A stretch of 64,000 nucleotides of DNA, taken from Phragmites australis. Taxonomy: Eukaryota; Streptophyta; Magnoliopsida; Poales; Poaceae. Below are positions 23,325-36,099 of this stretch, in pieces. The notes beneath the pieces were generated by a model. The model saw nothing but the letters and a program-made list of their open reading frames with translations, was not told where the DNA came from and did no database searches. Every line of letters begins with the position of its first letter. The stretch's first letter is position 1. The stretch lies in contig NC_084933.1 of assembly GCF_958298935.1 (NCBI RefSeq), positions 1,657,001-1,721,000 of the forward strand, read 5' to 3'. A program made the translations under genes and the position numbers.

Positions 23325-25333
23325 GAACATGAATTGACAAAGAAAGGAGTGGTTTTAAAATGGGGACTTGCACAAGAAAAAACATTCAAGTTGTTGAAAG
23401 AGAAACCTACTTATGCTCTACTCCAACTCCCTGATTTTGGTAACACCTTTGAGCTAGAGTGTGATGCTAGCGGGATTGGAATGTTAGATGTGTTAATTCA
23501 AGAAGGTAAATCTGTTGCTTATTTCAGCGAGAAATTAAGTGGGCAAAGTCTGAATTATTCTACCTATGATAAAGAATTGTATGCTTTAGTTCGTGTGCTT
23601 AAAACTTGACAACATTATCTATGGCCCAAAGAATTTGTATACATTATGATCATGAATCTCTAAAACATATTAGGAGTCAAGCTAAATTGAATAAACGATA
23701 TGTTAAATGGGTCATTTATTGGGTCTTTTCCATCTATCATAAAGCATAAGAAAAGAAAGGACAATGTGATTGTTGATGCGCTTTCTAGACATTATACCAT
23801 GTTATCTCAACTTGATCATAATATTTTTGGTTTATAGACTATTAAGGACATATATGCTGTTGATTTAGACTTTAAAGAAGTGTTTGAACATTGTAAAGAA
23901 GGAAAAACATGGAATAAATATGTGTTGAATGAAGGATTGCTCTATCGTGCTAACAAGCCATGCATTCTAGCTAGCTCCGTTCGTCTTTTGTTGTTACAGG
24001 AGGCGCATGGAGCAAGATTGATGGCACATTTTGGAGCAAAGAAGACTGAAGATGTGTTAGCTGCCCACTTCTTTTGGTCAAATATGAGATGTGAAATTGA
24101 GCGCTACTTTTTACGTTGTACCACTTGTAACAAAGCTAAGTCTCACTTAAATCCACATGGTCTTTATATGTCTCTTCCTGTTTCTAGTGCACTATGGGAG
24201 GATATCTCTATGGATTCTATTTTAGGACTGCCTAGGATAATGAGGGGGAGGGATAGCATTGTAGTTGTGGATAGATTTTCTAAAATGGCACATTTTATAC
24301 TTGTCATAAGAGCGATGACGCTACAAACATAGCTGATTTGTTTTTCAGGGAAATCGTTTGACTACATGGAGTGCCTGATATTATCGTCTCGGATCGTGAC
24401 ACAAAGTTTTTAAGTCACTTTTGGAGATCACTTTGGAATAAACTGGGGACGAAGCTACTGTTTTCTACTACGTGTCATCCTCAGATCGACGGTCAAACAG
24501 ATGTTGTCAACCATACATTATCGACCATGTTACAGGCTGTTCTAAAGAAAAAATTTGAGGATGTGGGAAGAGTGTTTACAATAGGTCGGTACAATAGGTC
24601 AGTACACTCCACCACCAAGGTAAGTCCGTTCCAGGAAGTGTATGGATTTAATCCCCGTGCTTCTATTGATTTACTACATTTGCCTATTTTTGAAAGACTT
24701 AATTTATATGCTAAGAAACATTCTAAATTTATTCTTAAGTTGCATGAAACAACTAAAAAGAATATAGAGAGCATGACTGAAAAGTATAGGATTGCTGGAA
24801 GTAAAGGTAGGAAGGAAATAAAATTTGAACCGGGTGATTTAGTTTGGTTGCATTTGAGGAAGGATAGGTTTTCAGAACTAAGAAGATCAAAGTTGATGTC
24901 TAGAGCTTATGGACCATTTAAGATAATTAAGAAAATCAATGACAATGCATATAAATTAGACCTACCTGTAGATTTTGGGGTTAGTCCCACATTTAATATT
25001 TCAGATTTGAAGCCCTACTTGAGAGAAGAAGAAGAGCTTGAGTCGAGGATGACTCCAATTCAAGAGGGAGAGGATGATGAGTCCATGGCTCCTTCAGATA
25101 CAATCAATACTACTAATATTCCTCAAATCATACAAAGTGCAATTACAAGAGCACGTGTACCACAATTAGACCACCAGGTGAACTCGTTTCTCGTTGTTTA
25201 TGCTTCCTTGGATAGATTATTACTAAATTCTTGTGATATTTTATTGCTTAGGAATGTAGAAAAAGCACCACAATCTTACCCGGATGTCACACCTCGAAGG
25301 CCAAGTCTACTTGGACTCGAGGCTGGGCTCTAG
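23325..25333 (+). pseudogene. pol: Ty3/gypsy RNase H-integrase polyprotein, broken
   Basis: Starts inside RNase H ([57 protein letters not shown]) and continues after stops at about 23608-23840. Integrase: zinc finger GAKKTEDVLAAHFFW and CTTCNKAKSH, core blocks DISMDSILGLPRI, IIVSDRDTKFLSHFWRSLW and HPQIDGQTDVVNHTLST, then a GPY/F block FEPGDLVWLHLRKDRFSELR, YGPFKIIKKINDNAYKLDLP and FNISDLKPYLREEEELESR. No chromodomain follows. The frame crosses the LTR start at 25075 and stops at 25333, so about 86 residues (including SAITRARVPQLDHQVNSFL) are LTR-encoded. The element is 5' truncated. Confidence 0.85.
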
Positions 25334-26023
25334 TCGTGGTCGTGGTCGTGGTCGTGGTCGTGATCAAAGTCGTGATCATGGTCGTGGTCGAGTCCTAGGA
25401 CAGCATGTCAATCAAACGAGCATAACTCTCGAATAGGGAGTCCAATTGAGGCGTTCTTGGACTTGCTGAAAATCTTATGATGAAACCATTTTCAATGGAT
25501 CTATGCTCGACCAAATATTCTTTATAGTGTAGTCAGAGTCGAAGGAATAAGGTGTTGCATCACTATTTTGGACCTTGTCGGGTCTTGTAATCGTGACGGG
25601 GTCAGAGTCCAAGTTGTGCACGCCTCTTTCCACAGCTGCACAACCCTAGGTCGACCTCCTCACGTCCCCCTATAAATATATAGTAGTCATCATAGTTTAG
25701 GCTCAGGTTTAGCTTAGATTATTTTGTTTTAGATAGTTTCACCATTTATTAGTTTGTTGAACCCCAACTTGAGCACTTCATTGGTAATTAGCAATATTCA
25801 GATTGCATCTACTTGCTCTTGCTTGTGTTCTCGATTCTCTTGCAGGAAAAGCCTTCTTATCAAGGTCAATCACGTCTTGGCATGGTTAATAACCACGGAG
25901 TAGTGGTGTAGTGGTTGCGAGGGTTCTCGATCTGTTCTGGTCGGAGCCTTTGGATCATCAAAGTTGAAACTCCACCAATCGACTTATCATATTACCTTCG
26001 GAAGATCGGGCAAACACTCATCA
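25075..26023 (+). repeat. 3' LTR (949 bp) of the gypsy fragment
   Basis: Begins TGATGAGTCCATGG, ends ACTCATCA (TGATG...CATCA), and matches the LTR at 55616-56535 throughout. A CCCTATAAATATATAG block near 25670 is a plausible TATA box. A hexamer run of GTGGTC units (about 25332-25392) follows the polyprotein stop. It abuts a minus-strand copia gag remnant at 26024. Confidence 0.85.
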
Positions 26024-26246
26024 GGCATCAAACCTAACTCATTGATCTCATTAACAAGAATGTTCAAACGAGAATACATATCATTAGCACATTCATGGGG
26101 TAGTTGCTTGATGACATTGAGCTTAGTAACAACCACATGATATTTCTCATTGCGCACATCCTTTGTGTCTTCATGTATTTCAATGAGACTAGTTCAAATA
26201 TCATATGCATTGGTGAGAGAATAAACACGATTAAATGCATAAACAC
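26024..26246 (-). pseudogene. gag: Copia gag remnant
   Basis: Minus-strand reading gives VYAFNRVYSLTNAYDI, a stop, then SLIEIHEDTKDVRNEKYHVV, VTKLNVIKQLPHECANDM and YSRLNILVNEINELGLMP. These are copia Gag (UBN2-type) blocks. It shares orientation with the pol at 20717-23324 and is separated from it by the gypsy fragment, so it is probably the same copia element with gypsy inserted and the centre deleted. Confidence 0.7.
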
Positions 26247-26729
26247 ATATTAAAGTAAGGGTATCTCATCCCTAGCTACCTTTTTTATGTTTAGATTTAG
26301 ATTTAAGGCATAATTAGGGTTTAAATGTGATCTAGAGATGCTCATGGTTCTTGCCATTTAGATCTTCGAATTAGCTAAAATTTGTTGCCAATATTAATTC
26401 AATTGTATAGATTCACATGGTTCTAATATTATATAAAAAAATGTAGCTAGAATTTGATGTTTTTTAGCATCTAGGAGGTTTTATCATGAATGAGGATTTT
26501 TTTTTCTCTAGATCTAGATCTAGATCTCTAGGGAAAGGGAGAGGGAGAGGGAGAGAGAGTAATGAATTCACATTATTTTGAACCATAAATTTGCTCCAAT
26601 GTATATTCAATTGAGATAGACATATTATAATCATAACAAACCCATTTTTCCTTTTTTTAAAAAAATCTTTTTAATTTTGATTATCAAATTAATTAATTGA
26701 TGTATCTAATTTTGTGGTTGAAGTTAAAG
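26247..26729. other. AT-rich stretch upstream of the TNP2 gene
   Basis: No gene. It holds a GATCTA tandem (26512-26528) and a GA-rich run (26533-26560), and may be promoter or leader of the TNP2 transposase. No CACTA left terminus was found, so the left end of that element seems lost. Confidence 0.4.
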
Positions 26730-29700
26730 ATGGACAGAGCATGGATGTACGATGCGCCAAGACATGGAGAAATATACATCAAAGGACTCTCTGCTTTTAT
26801 TGAAGCCGCCAAGAAGGACACTTTGACTAAGAAGACAAAGGAAATATATTGTCCATGTTCTGACTCCAAGAACCAGAAATTGCAGGACAAATCAAGCATA
26901 ATCAAATCACACTTGATCTTGAGAGGTTTTGTTGAGGATTACAAAAATTGGTCCAATCACAGCGAACAACATACAAGCGAACCAAATGAGGACATCGCTA
27001 CTAATCAAGTAGATGGTGATGATGAGGGAGCAGTCGAATGCAACACTAATGTTATCATGGATGATGATACTGATTTTGATCTGGAGGAAACGCTATGCAA
27101 CGCAGAACCGTATGTTTTAAGGGACACAAGAGGTTTAGATAATTTCGAGGCGTTACAGAAGGCATCGAAGGAACATTTGTACGAGGAATCAAAGGGCTGT
27201 GATAAGGAGTTTACAGTGTTGCATTCAGTGCTTGTACTTCTAAGGTTGAAGCCCAACAATGGATGGTCCGACAAGAGTTTCTCGAATCTATTGAGTCTCT
27301 TGGCAAACATGCTTCCGAAGCCTAACTCCTTGTCCAACACCGCTTATCAGGCGAAGAAGATTATCTACCCATTGTCATTGGATGTGCAAAAAATACACGC
27401 GTATCCGAACCACTGTATCCTCTACCGTAAAGAGTACGAAGCCTTGGATAGATATCCAGTGTGCAATGCGAGTCGGTACAAGAGGAATGATGATTGTGAG
27501 GACGAAGAAGCTTCCGCCAATGCGAAGAAGAAGAAGAGTAATGCTGGTCGTGACGAAGAAGACACTTCTTCCAACGCGGAGAAGAAGAGAAAAAGTCCTG
27601 CGATGGTAATGTGGTACCTACCAGTGATCCCCTGCTTGCAGCATTTGTACTCGAACCCTAGGGACTCTGAACTGATGCGTTGGCATTTCGATAAGCGCAA
27701 GAAGGATGGAACTAAGCTTCGACACCCCGCTGGTGCTAGCCAATGGAGAAAGTTCAATGCCATGTATCCAGAGTTTGCTGAAGAACCAAGGAATGTAAGG
27801 TTCGTGTTGAGTACCGACGAAATGAATCCTTTCGGTGACATGAGCACCTCACATAGCACTTGGCAAGTGGTTCTGGCCATCTACAACCTTCCTCCATGGC
27901 TATTCATGAAGCGGAAGTACCTTATGCTGACCATTCTTATTCAAGGACCGAAGCAACCTGGCAACGATATAGATGTGTTTTTGGAAACATTGATGGAAGA
28001 TATGGCGAAACTGTGGCACGAGGGGGTCCGGGTGTGGGATGAATTCTGACGACAGTATTTCACACTGAAAGCCATGATTTTCGTTACCATCAATGATTAT
28101 CCCGCCCTTTTTTCTCTATCGGAACAGGTAAAAGGAAGCAAGGATATGCAGTGTGTTTGGATGAAACCACGTATGTGTACCTTCCGTACTCACAGAAGGT
28201 AGTGTACACGTGACACCGACGGTTCTTACTCTCACAGATACCGCAAGATGAAGAAATATTTTGACAACATAGCCGAGGAAGATACTGGCCCGAAACCTCA
28301 CAGCGGGGCACTAGTGTTTCAAATGGTCAATAGCATCAAGGTTGTTTTTGGGAAGCCGCTTAAGGGTAAAAAGAGGAAGAAAAGTGAGACGCCAACCAGC
28401 ATGCTGTGGAAGAAGATGCCGATTTTCTTTAAGTATTTGCCCTACTGGAAGGACTTAGACGTCCGTCACAGCATCGATGTCATGCACGTTGAGAAGAATG
28501 TGTGTGATAGCATCCTTGCCTCTTACTGCACATACCGGGCAAGACAAAGGATGGAATCAAGTCACGTAAGGACTTGGTGCATTTTCAAATCAGGCCAGAG
28601 CTACACCCTGAAGACAGACCAAATGGGAAACATTATCTTCCCCCGGCTAGCTACTCTCTGACACTTGAGGAGAAAACGTCACTGTACAAGTGCTTACGTG
28701 GGGTGAGAGTCCCGACTGGCTACTCATCCAACATTAAGAACCTAGTCTCGATGAAAGATTTGAAGCTAATTGGCATGAAGTCGCACGATTGTCATGTGAT
28801 GATGATGCAGATGCTCCATATTGCAATCAGGGGTATCAAGCCAAGATACATAAAGGTGGTCATCACACAGTTGTGTCACTTCTTCAACGCAATTGCTCAA
28901 AAGGTGATCGATGCTGAAAAACTGGGTGCTCCACATAGTTACTTGGTAGAGACTCTGTGCCAACTTGAGATGTGCTTCCCTCCATCCTTTTTTGATATCA
29001 TGGTACACCTCTTGGTTCACATTGTGAATGAGATAATTGCGCTCGGCCTTGTATTCTTGCATCAGATGTATGCGTTTGAGCAGTACATGGGCATTCTCAA
29101 GGGCTATGTACGGAATCGTGCTCACCAAGAGGGTTCCATGATCGAGGGCTACAGTACCAAGGAAGTTGTTGAGTGTTGCATCGATTACATAAAAGATTCT
29201 AATCCGATTGGTTTACCTGTATCTCAACATGAGGGGAGGTTTTCTGGGAGAGGGACCAAAGGAAAGAAAAGATTCATCGATCATGATTACAAAGCAGTGG
29301 AAGAAGAACATTTCACCATCTTGCAGCAACTCCAGTTGGTGGCGTCGTACGTCGAGCAACACCTGGATGAGCTCCACATAAAAAATCAAGGCCGCTCGTA
29401 TGATTGGATCTTGAAAGAGCACAAGCGTCGCTTCACCACATGGTTCAAGAACCAAAACCTTCCAGATGGTGAATCTATAGATAAAAAAAATTGAAAATGT
29501 TGGCTTGTTACCCATCAAGTTTAGTTACGTCATGGAAAGTGTATGACATTAATGGGTACATATTTTATACTAAAGCAAAGGACAAGAAGAGCACGACCCA
29601 AAACAGCGGCGTTCGAACAGAAGCCTATGACACAACAGCGGAAAAGGTCACCTACTATGGGTTCATAGATGAAATCTGGGAACTCGACTATGGAGTGAAT

Positions 29701-30074
29701 CTGCAGATCCTCGTCTTTCGGTGCAAATGGGTCAAACACCCCAAATGGCGTGGCGGTGGACAACTACGGATTCACAACTGTAGACCTCAGTCTTATAGGG
29801 CACAAAGATGACCCGTAGGTACTCGCTAATCACGTCGCACATGTTTTCTATATAATCGACCCCACGAATGAAAAGAAGCACATAGTTGTTGCTTGAAAAC
29901 AAAGAATTGTCGGAGTCGAGAATGTGGAGGATGAGAAAGAATACAATCAGTTCGATGACGTGCCGCCTATCAGAGATCCAGAAAAGATCAAACTTCTAGA
30001 AGCAACCCTAGATAGATCTATGATGCCCTACATGCGCCTTGATGGTGTAGGGAAAACAGTTCAGGGAAAATAGT
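26730..30074 (+). pseudogene. CACTA (En/Spm) TNP2-type transposase, broken
   Basis: An N-terminal Transposase-associated domain (MDRAWMYDAPRHGEIYIKGL, EIYCPCSD) is followed by the TNP2 core: HPAGASQWRKFNAMYPEFAE, PRNVRFVLSTDEMNPFGDMS, MLTILIQGPKQPGNDIDVFL, VRHSIDVMHVEKNVCDSI, then LKSHDCH-like MKSHDCHVMMMQMLHIAIRG, LVHIVNEIIALG and FEQYMGILKGYVRNRAHQEG (DUF4218). A C-terminal DUF4216 block (YYGFIDEIWELDY, FRCKWVKHPK, QFDDVPPIRDPEK) ends near 30074. TNP2 would cut and paste CACTA elements. Disruptions: stop at 28047, frame changes near 28200 and 28570, stop at 29491 and others. Length is normal for the family, so it is lightly broken rather than truncated. Confidence 0.85.
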
Positions 30075-30314
30075 GCGATGTTATGTAACATATGAAAACT
30101 TTACTATTTCTGAAAATGTCATTGTGGGCCTCTTTTGACCAAACAAGTTGATGTTTTGCGTTATTCTACTCGAAATGTATCCACAGTCAAGGACTTTGTA
30201 TGCAATATGTAAGATTATGCTTTAATTTATTTCAAGGGCATGTATTGAGTAAATAATATGCTTTAGGGCATGTATTAACAAGTTGGTGTTTTTCCCAAAA
30301 AAATAAAAAAAAAT

Positions 30315-30348
30315 CCACAGACGGTTGCTTACGTCAACCGCCTGTGGA
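30315..30348. repeat. CACTA-type subterminal palindrome
   Basis: CCACAGACGGTTGCTTACG is mirrored by CAACCGCCTGTGG. The same motif (CCACAGGCGGTT) recurs at both ends of the CACTA element at 31881-37274, so the TNP2 block belongs to a related family and this is near its 3' end. An (AT)n run follows at 30357-30377. Confidence 0.65.
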
Positions 30349-30379
30349 AATTAATATTATATATATATATATATATAAC

Positions 30380-31880
30380 CCGCCGAGGCCCCTGAAACCC
30401 TATCTCTTTGACGAAGTTTGGCCGCGCACCATCAGGCTCCCTGTTCCCTCGCCGCGCTCCTCCCCGACTCCGGCCACGTGCTCTCCTCGACTCCGGCCGC
30501 CTTCGCCATCTCCCCGACACCGCCGTCCCCCCGCCACCGCCCTCCTCATCTGCGACGAAGAGGCGCCTCCCCGCAACGCCGCCGCCCCAAACGAGGAGGT
30601 TCCACCCATGATGCCTCGCCACGCTCCTCCCGACTCCGACCACATCCACCCCCCCCCCCCCCCCTGATGATGACCACAGCCGAAGTAATAGCCGGTGCTC
30701 CGGCCGGCCGGGTGATGCCTTCCTCTCTTTGTGATGCCAGCCATTGTGCTGTTGTGATGCTGGCCATCATGCCGTTGTTAGTCCATGGCTATGGTCTGAT
30801 CTGGTTGTGTTCGAATCCAATGTGGTGCATGCGGCTCAGTTGCGGCGACGAATTTGTGCCATCTCAGCGACCACGTGCTTGACCAAGATAAAAACCAATG
30901 CCATCTCAGCGAGTATTTTGGGCGTACTCCTCTGATTTTTGGCTGCAAATATTTGGTTATTTGGTATGCTCGGTGATGTGAATGTGTCATTAGATGTTGA
31001 TTTGGACAATGGCAGTTCGAGTTTTGGCCTTGAACTGATATTAGTATACTAGTTGCTTCCTGTCAATTTATGAAGCTAGAGAGGTGATTTATGATCAACA
31101 TTTGGATCCAGAACAAACGGCAACAAATTTGATGATTTTATGCAGTCCTAATTAGAACCGTTTTTGTTTATGCAGTGCAGATTTGTCCATTGGTATTTAT
31201 TTACTTCAGAATTCTAGGGTGTAGTTTCCACCCTATGTACTTCTTTGAGTATGTGCTTTGGGTTTGAGCAAATAAATATATTAGGTTTTCTTAAGACAAT
31301 ATATTAAATTGTAGCAGTTAATGGGAACTAAAACCTATCCCACTTTAAGGTGTTAAGGAATGGAGATGCGGTAAAGTCATCTCCCATGTTTATTCATCCG
31401 ACTCAAAAAAATCGAGAAGTTTAAGAGGAGCAAATGGGCATGTGATTGTGGTGGTTAATGATGAGATTGGGTCAAATAGAGGATGGGACGGAATGAGGGA
31501 AGGGAGAGGAAAGGGAAACCAGTTGCATGAGGGTTCATTTTGTGGGATTAGGACAAGAGAGAGGCTGTTCGTTTTGTGGCTATTTCTCTTCTTTGCGAAT
31601 TGTTCCCTACATAGATAGAAGAACCTTAAGCTTTGAATCGGATAGAACAGTGCAACATAGAAAAGCCATCGTTGTAGACTCCGCCGCGAAAAAAAACCCT
31701 TTGCATCAAGGTGAGTTTATCAAACATATATAGTGTTGCACATGCATGTATAAACATAAGCATATTAACACAATAAAAGGTACAATGGATAGGACACATA
31801 TTTGATGGAAGTGGAAGTGATCAGTAAAATAAATACTTTTTATTGTCCGCATTGTTAATTTACCTATATGATATCTTTTT
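30380..31880. other. GC-rich then AT-rich spacer between the two CACTA blocks
   Basis: The first 350 bases are GC-rich, with a 12-C run near 30651 and Pro/Arg-rich frames on both strands. They look like a gene's 5' region, possibly captured, but no domain was recognised. The remainder is AT-rich with no gene or repeat seen. Confidence 0.4.
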
Positions 31881-32318
31881 CACTACTACAAAAGCTATTT
31901 TTCGAGACACCTAGGTTTTATTTCTACAGACGATTTGTATGACCAACCGCCTGAGAAAGTGGTTGAGGCCCCGTGCAGCTGTGGACCGCCTGTGAAAACT
32001 AATTTCCACATGCGGTTTCTTATGTGAACCGCCTGTGGAAATATCTCTATTTTTTAGGTGGTTCATATAGTCAACATGGAAATGTCAAAATGTCATCAGA
32101 ATTTACCAACAATTTGCTTCAAAAAATGTAGACTAAGAAAAGCAAAATAGTTAGTTCAATTAAGTATGGCTCAAAAATAATGCCACTTGATTCCTTTTCT
32201 TTCCTATACAAAAAGTTTAAAACACATACATTGATTCCTTTTCGTTCCTCTAAAGTAATATTATTGTATCTTTCTATGTAACAATAATCCAGTTGTCGAG
32301 TAAGTACCATGGAGCCTA

Positions 32319-32452
32319 AGAGGCCGCTCCCAATAGAAGGCGTCCCGGCACAGAGGCTACTCCCAATAGAGGGTGCCCCGGCACAGAGGCCGCTCCCAAT
32401 AGAGGGTGCCCCGACACAGAGGCCGCTCCCAATAGAGGATGCCCCGACACAA
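32319..32452 (+). repeat. 33-bp coding minisatellite (4 units)
   Basis: Four units encode (R/K)(P/L)LPIE(G/D)(V/A)P(A/T)Q. They differ by few bases, which points to recent expansion within the CACTA gene. Confidence 0.8.
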
Positions 32453-33390
32453 GATGGAGCGGATGCAAACAGGATGTCGGATAGGAGCCTAAGCCCGCAT
32501 CAGCCGTCCTCCTCCAACAACAGCAAAAGCTTGGGCTCGTATCATAGCCCGAGCCCAGTTCCGTGCGATCGGGAGATCTGACGTCGGGAAAGTGACAACG
32601 ACTACGATCCCGCCAAAGACGTATTTAGTTAAGTCAATGCATTTTATACTTCTTAAATGGAGGAATATCTTCTGTTCATGTCAACTCTCCTTTTTTTCTC
32701 TAGAGGGTGAGGGTGCAAAGATCTTCGCGTCGATCATCTGCACCACAATCCACTGCTACCTCTGTGCCCAAAACTTCGGGTCCCTCTGGGCCTTCACTGA
32801 AACGAAGAAGGGGCGAGCGTAGCAGAAACAAGTTGTTGTCCGGCATTTATACAATAACACAGGTCAGTGTTGAAGGGAAGCATGTTGTACCTCGTGAGGC
32901 CTGCGCCAAATTCCGCAACAGTTGCAGATTTCTTGTAAAGGAGTACGTCCCAATCACTATAACTGATTGGCGGTTGCTGCCGGTTGAGACAAAGGAGTTC
33001 CTGTGGGTAACATTGCAGAGAACCATCCGATTCCCCTCGGAAACAGAGGAAGCCGCCAAACAGAATGCATTGAAAACTATGGGAAAGAGCTTCTAAGGCT
33101 GGAAGAATGAGCTGAATAAGGACTTCGTGAAAAAGAACCTGGTACCATTTAATAAATACGGAAAGATTACGCCAGACCAATGAGCAGAGTTTGTTATGTA
33201 GAAGACCACACCTGAGGCCATCAAACTGGGTGAATCGTTCAAGCACCTTGCGAAGAAGAACAAGCACCACCATCACCTGGGCTCGTTTGGGTACGCCCCC
33301 AAAATTCCTGAGTGGAGGAGGCAAGAAGAAGAGGCCGCCCGGGCTAGGAAACCGAACCCTTTGGAAAATTGTGATGAGCGAAGCAGGAAC

Positions 33391-34308
33391 TAATATGAAC
33401 AAGGGTTCCCGATCTTCCGAAAGGTTCTGGTAACTCTCGATTTGGTGGAAACGAGACACAAGTCGATCCGGCTTCCGAACAACACGATCCGAAACCCCGC
33501 AATCGCAGCACCACGTCTCCTCTGGTTATCAACTGGCGTTGCACGGTTGACCTCGCCAAGAAGGCTAAAATCCTTGCCTGCGAACCGAAGAACACAAGCA
33601 AGAACAAGAAAGAATGCAACCAAATTGCAGATGAATGATTAATCTCACGAGTTGGGGTCTCACAAACCGACGAAACGGCGAAAATGTTCTTGACAGAATA
33701 ATCTAAGCAAAATCCAACCCTAATTAGGACAGCGGCTACTGTATATAAAGGATTAGGGTCGGCCAAGGACCCCTGGACGCGTCCCTAATGGACTCCAACA
33801 CGATACATGGCCCAACGGACCAAAAACGGTGACGCAGCACCGGGACAGATTCTGGACGCTGACTTGTTTCGACGTTTTCCGTTGACTCAGAAGGAATTTG
33901 GACCTCAAACCAACGCCATTGGTTTCCTTATGAAATTATCTTTCCAACCATATGTGAATCGTCGAAAACGGAGTCCGGATGCGTCCTGGGCGTCCGTTTT
34001 ACTGCTCGCTGGTCCTGGAGGTCGAGGCTGATTCGGACTCGAGTTGGACTGGACCTCCTGCTGTTGTTGGACGTCCTAGCTGCTCCTCCACGCCTCCAAG
34101 CCTTCCTCTATGTGTCTCCTTGTCCTCTCCATGATTCCTAAGCAACACATAATCATTAGATAGTAATCTATTCTCAAAATTATATAAAGAGTTGCTTAGG
34201 AACGAGCTCACCTCTAAATTTAATTGTCGTGCGCGAGCCCTTGTGATTGGACCTTGAAAGTTCAATGGAGGATCATTGTATGTATCCGAGGAAGTGATGT
34301 CCTCATCA
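33391..34308 (-). mobile_element. Solo gypsy LTR (918 bp) with target duplication
   Basis: On the minus strand it starts TGATGAGGACATC at 34308 and ends GTTCATATTA at 33391. GGAAC flanks it on both sides (33386-33390, 34309-34313). Deleting it and one copy rejoins the host frame as CDERSRN-WLYAWSQR, proof of an insertion in the CACTA gene. The first 310 bases encode a frame (MNFQGPITRARARQLNLEVS) like the polyprotein tail at 25075-25333. No internal region remains, so it arose by LTR-LTR recombination. Confidence 0.95.
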
Positions 34309-36099
34309 GGAACTGGCTCTACGCTTGGTCACAACGAACCGAGTCTGGGAACTTAGCCTTCAATAGCCCCGAGACCATGGAGGTGACCCAGACCATTCAA
34401 GGTATTGCTAACAAAGGGTCTCTAGAGCCCGACAGGGAGAATGACCTGCTTACCAAGGCTCTGGGGAACAAGGAACACCCGGGTCGCACTCAAGGCATCG
34501 CATCAAAAGTGGCCTGGAAGCGTGGATCCCAAACGCCGCGGGCCAGTACAAGACCCATAATAGATATAAGAAGACCCTAGAGGAACAGATACAAGAACAT
34601 GTCAAGGTCCAATTCATGAAGATGTGGAATGAAAAGGAGAAGGAAAGGGCGGCATTAATGCTGATAGAGCAACCAACCAGCCCAAGCTTTCGGAGCAGCT
34701 TCGGGTCCAAGTAGGCCGATAACTAGAGATATCCTGTGGATGATATCACAGAGGCTACACACTACATGCTACATGTTCCGGTCGGCAAGGGAGACTTCAC
34801 TATCAAGGCTGCCACAGGCCAAGCCATTCCAGGCCGTATTTTTCACAATCAAGACATTCCAGCCGGTTACACCAGGGTACAAGTGGACTCAGTATAGTCG
34901 TTTTTCATGAAGTACAAGCTAGACATCAACACACCTGAGGGTATCGAGCTTCTCAATGAGGCTGTTGGCAACTTCATTCTGTGGCCCAGACGGGATATCA
35001 TCTTCAGCCGTTAGAAGTTACAATCGCCAGCGTCACGGCCGCCCCCGTGCCCGGCATCTCTGCCTCAGGCACCTCTGCCCCAGAGCCGAGCCTCTCCACC
35101 TCAGGCACCTCCACCCCAGGGCCAAGCCTCTCCGCCTCATGCACCTTCGCCCCCGCGCCCAATATCTCTTCCTCAGGCATCTTCACATCATGCTTCATCG
35201 TCTGTGACTCAGGCACCTCCGTATGTGCCTCCACCACATTCACCTGAGCATCGGAGAGTTCCTGTCATGGTTACCCCCTACGAAAAGACTCTACCTGATC
35301 TGGTGAAGAGGTGGCTTCTAACCTCATCAAAAGGAAAGGCATCATCTGCTCAGGAATCAGCGAAGGGCGATCTCGCGAAAGAGATGGGCAAAACATTAAG
35401 TACCTCTCAGATGGATTTCTTGCCTACACTGGATGTTCCTGAGAAATATGAGCATGGCAAGCCATTTCTGCCATCGTTTCAACTCCAAGAAGGTCCATGG
35501 GAGATGAGGAAATTCCACGAATGGTACATGAGGGCACGTCACGTGGGGTTCTCCATAATAACTGCTTCTGTCCCCGCTAACGTTTATCTAAGTGGAGACT
35601 CCTATCTCATGGTGGATTTTGAAGACATGCATGCTTTGTTCCGCCACGACAAACTCAACATCAATCTCATAAGCACGTGGTGCCTGTAAGTGCCTACAAT
35701 CTACCTTTACGTTCATATATCTACCAATGTATGCTATAGAAGCTAATGACTAGTGACTTGTTCTGTAGGATGCAATTTAATGATGCAGAAAAGTTGAAGG
35801 CACCCGTCGGATTCATTAATCCGTAATGAATTTCCTAGCCTAACATGGCCGTGAACTTGAGGACTAATGACCCCAAGATTAAGGGGAAGAGTAATAAGGA
35901 GAAATCAAGGGTCATAAGAGAAATGACCAAAACACGCAGGCTTGAAATGTCAACCTATATAGGAAGAGCTATGCTAGAAATGCAGGACAAGGACTACATC
36001 TTGGCTCCCTACAACTTTAAGTAAGTGTGATACGTCATGAACCTAACATAATTATTCAACTTAATTGATCGATCAAGAATCTAACATAAGTATTCATGT

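Noticed and set aside
30418..30882. Pro/Ser/Arg-rich plus-strand frame
   Set aside because: GC-rich low complexity with a poly-C run. Both strands are open, and no domain was recognised.
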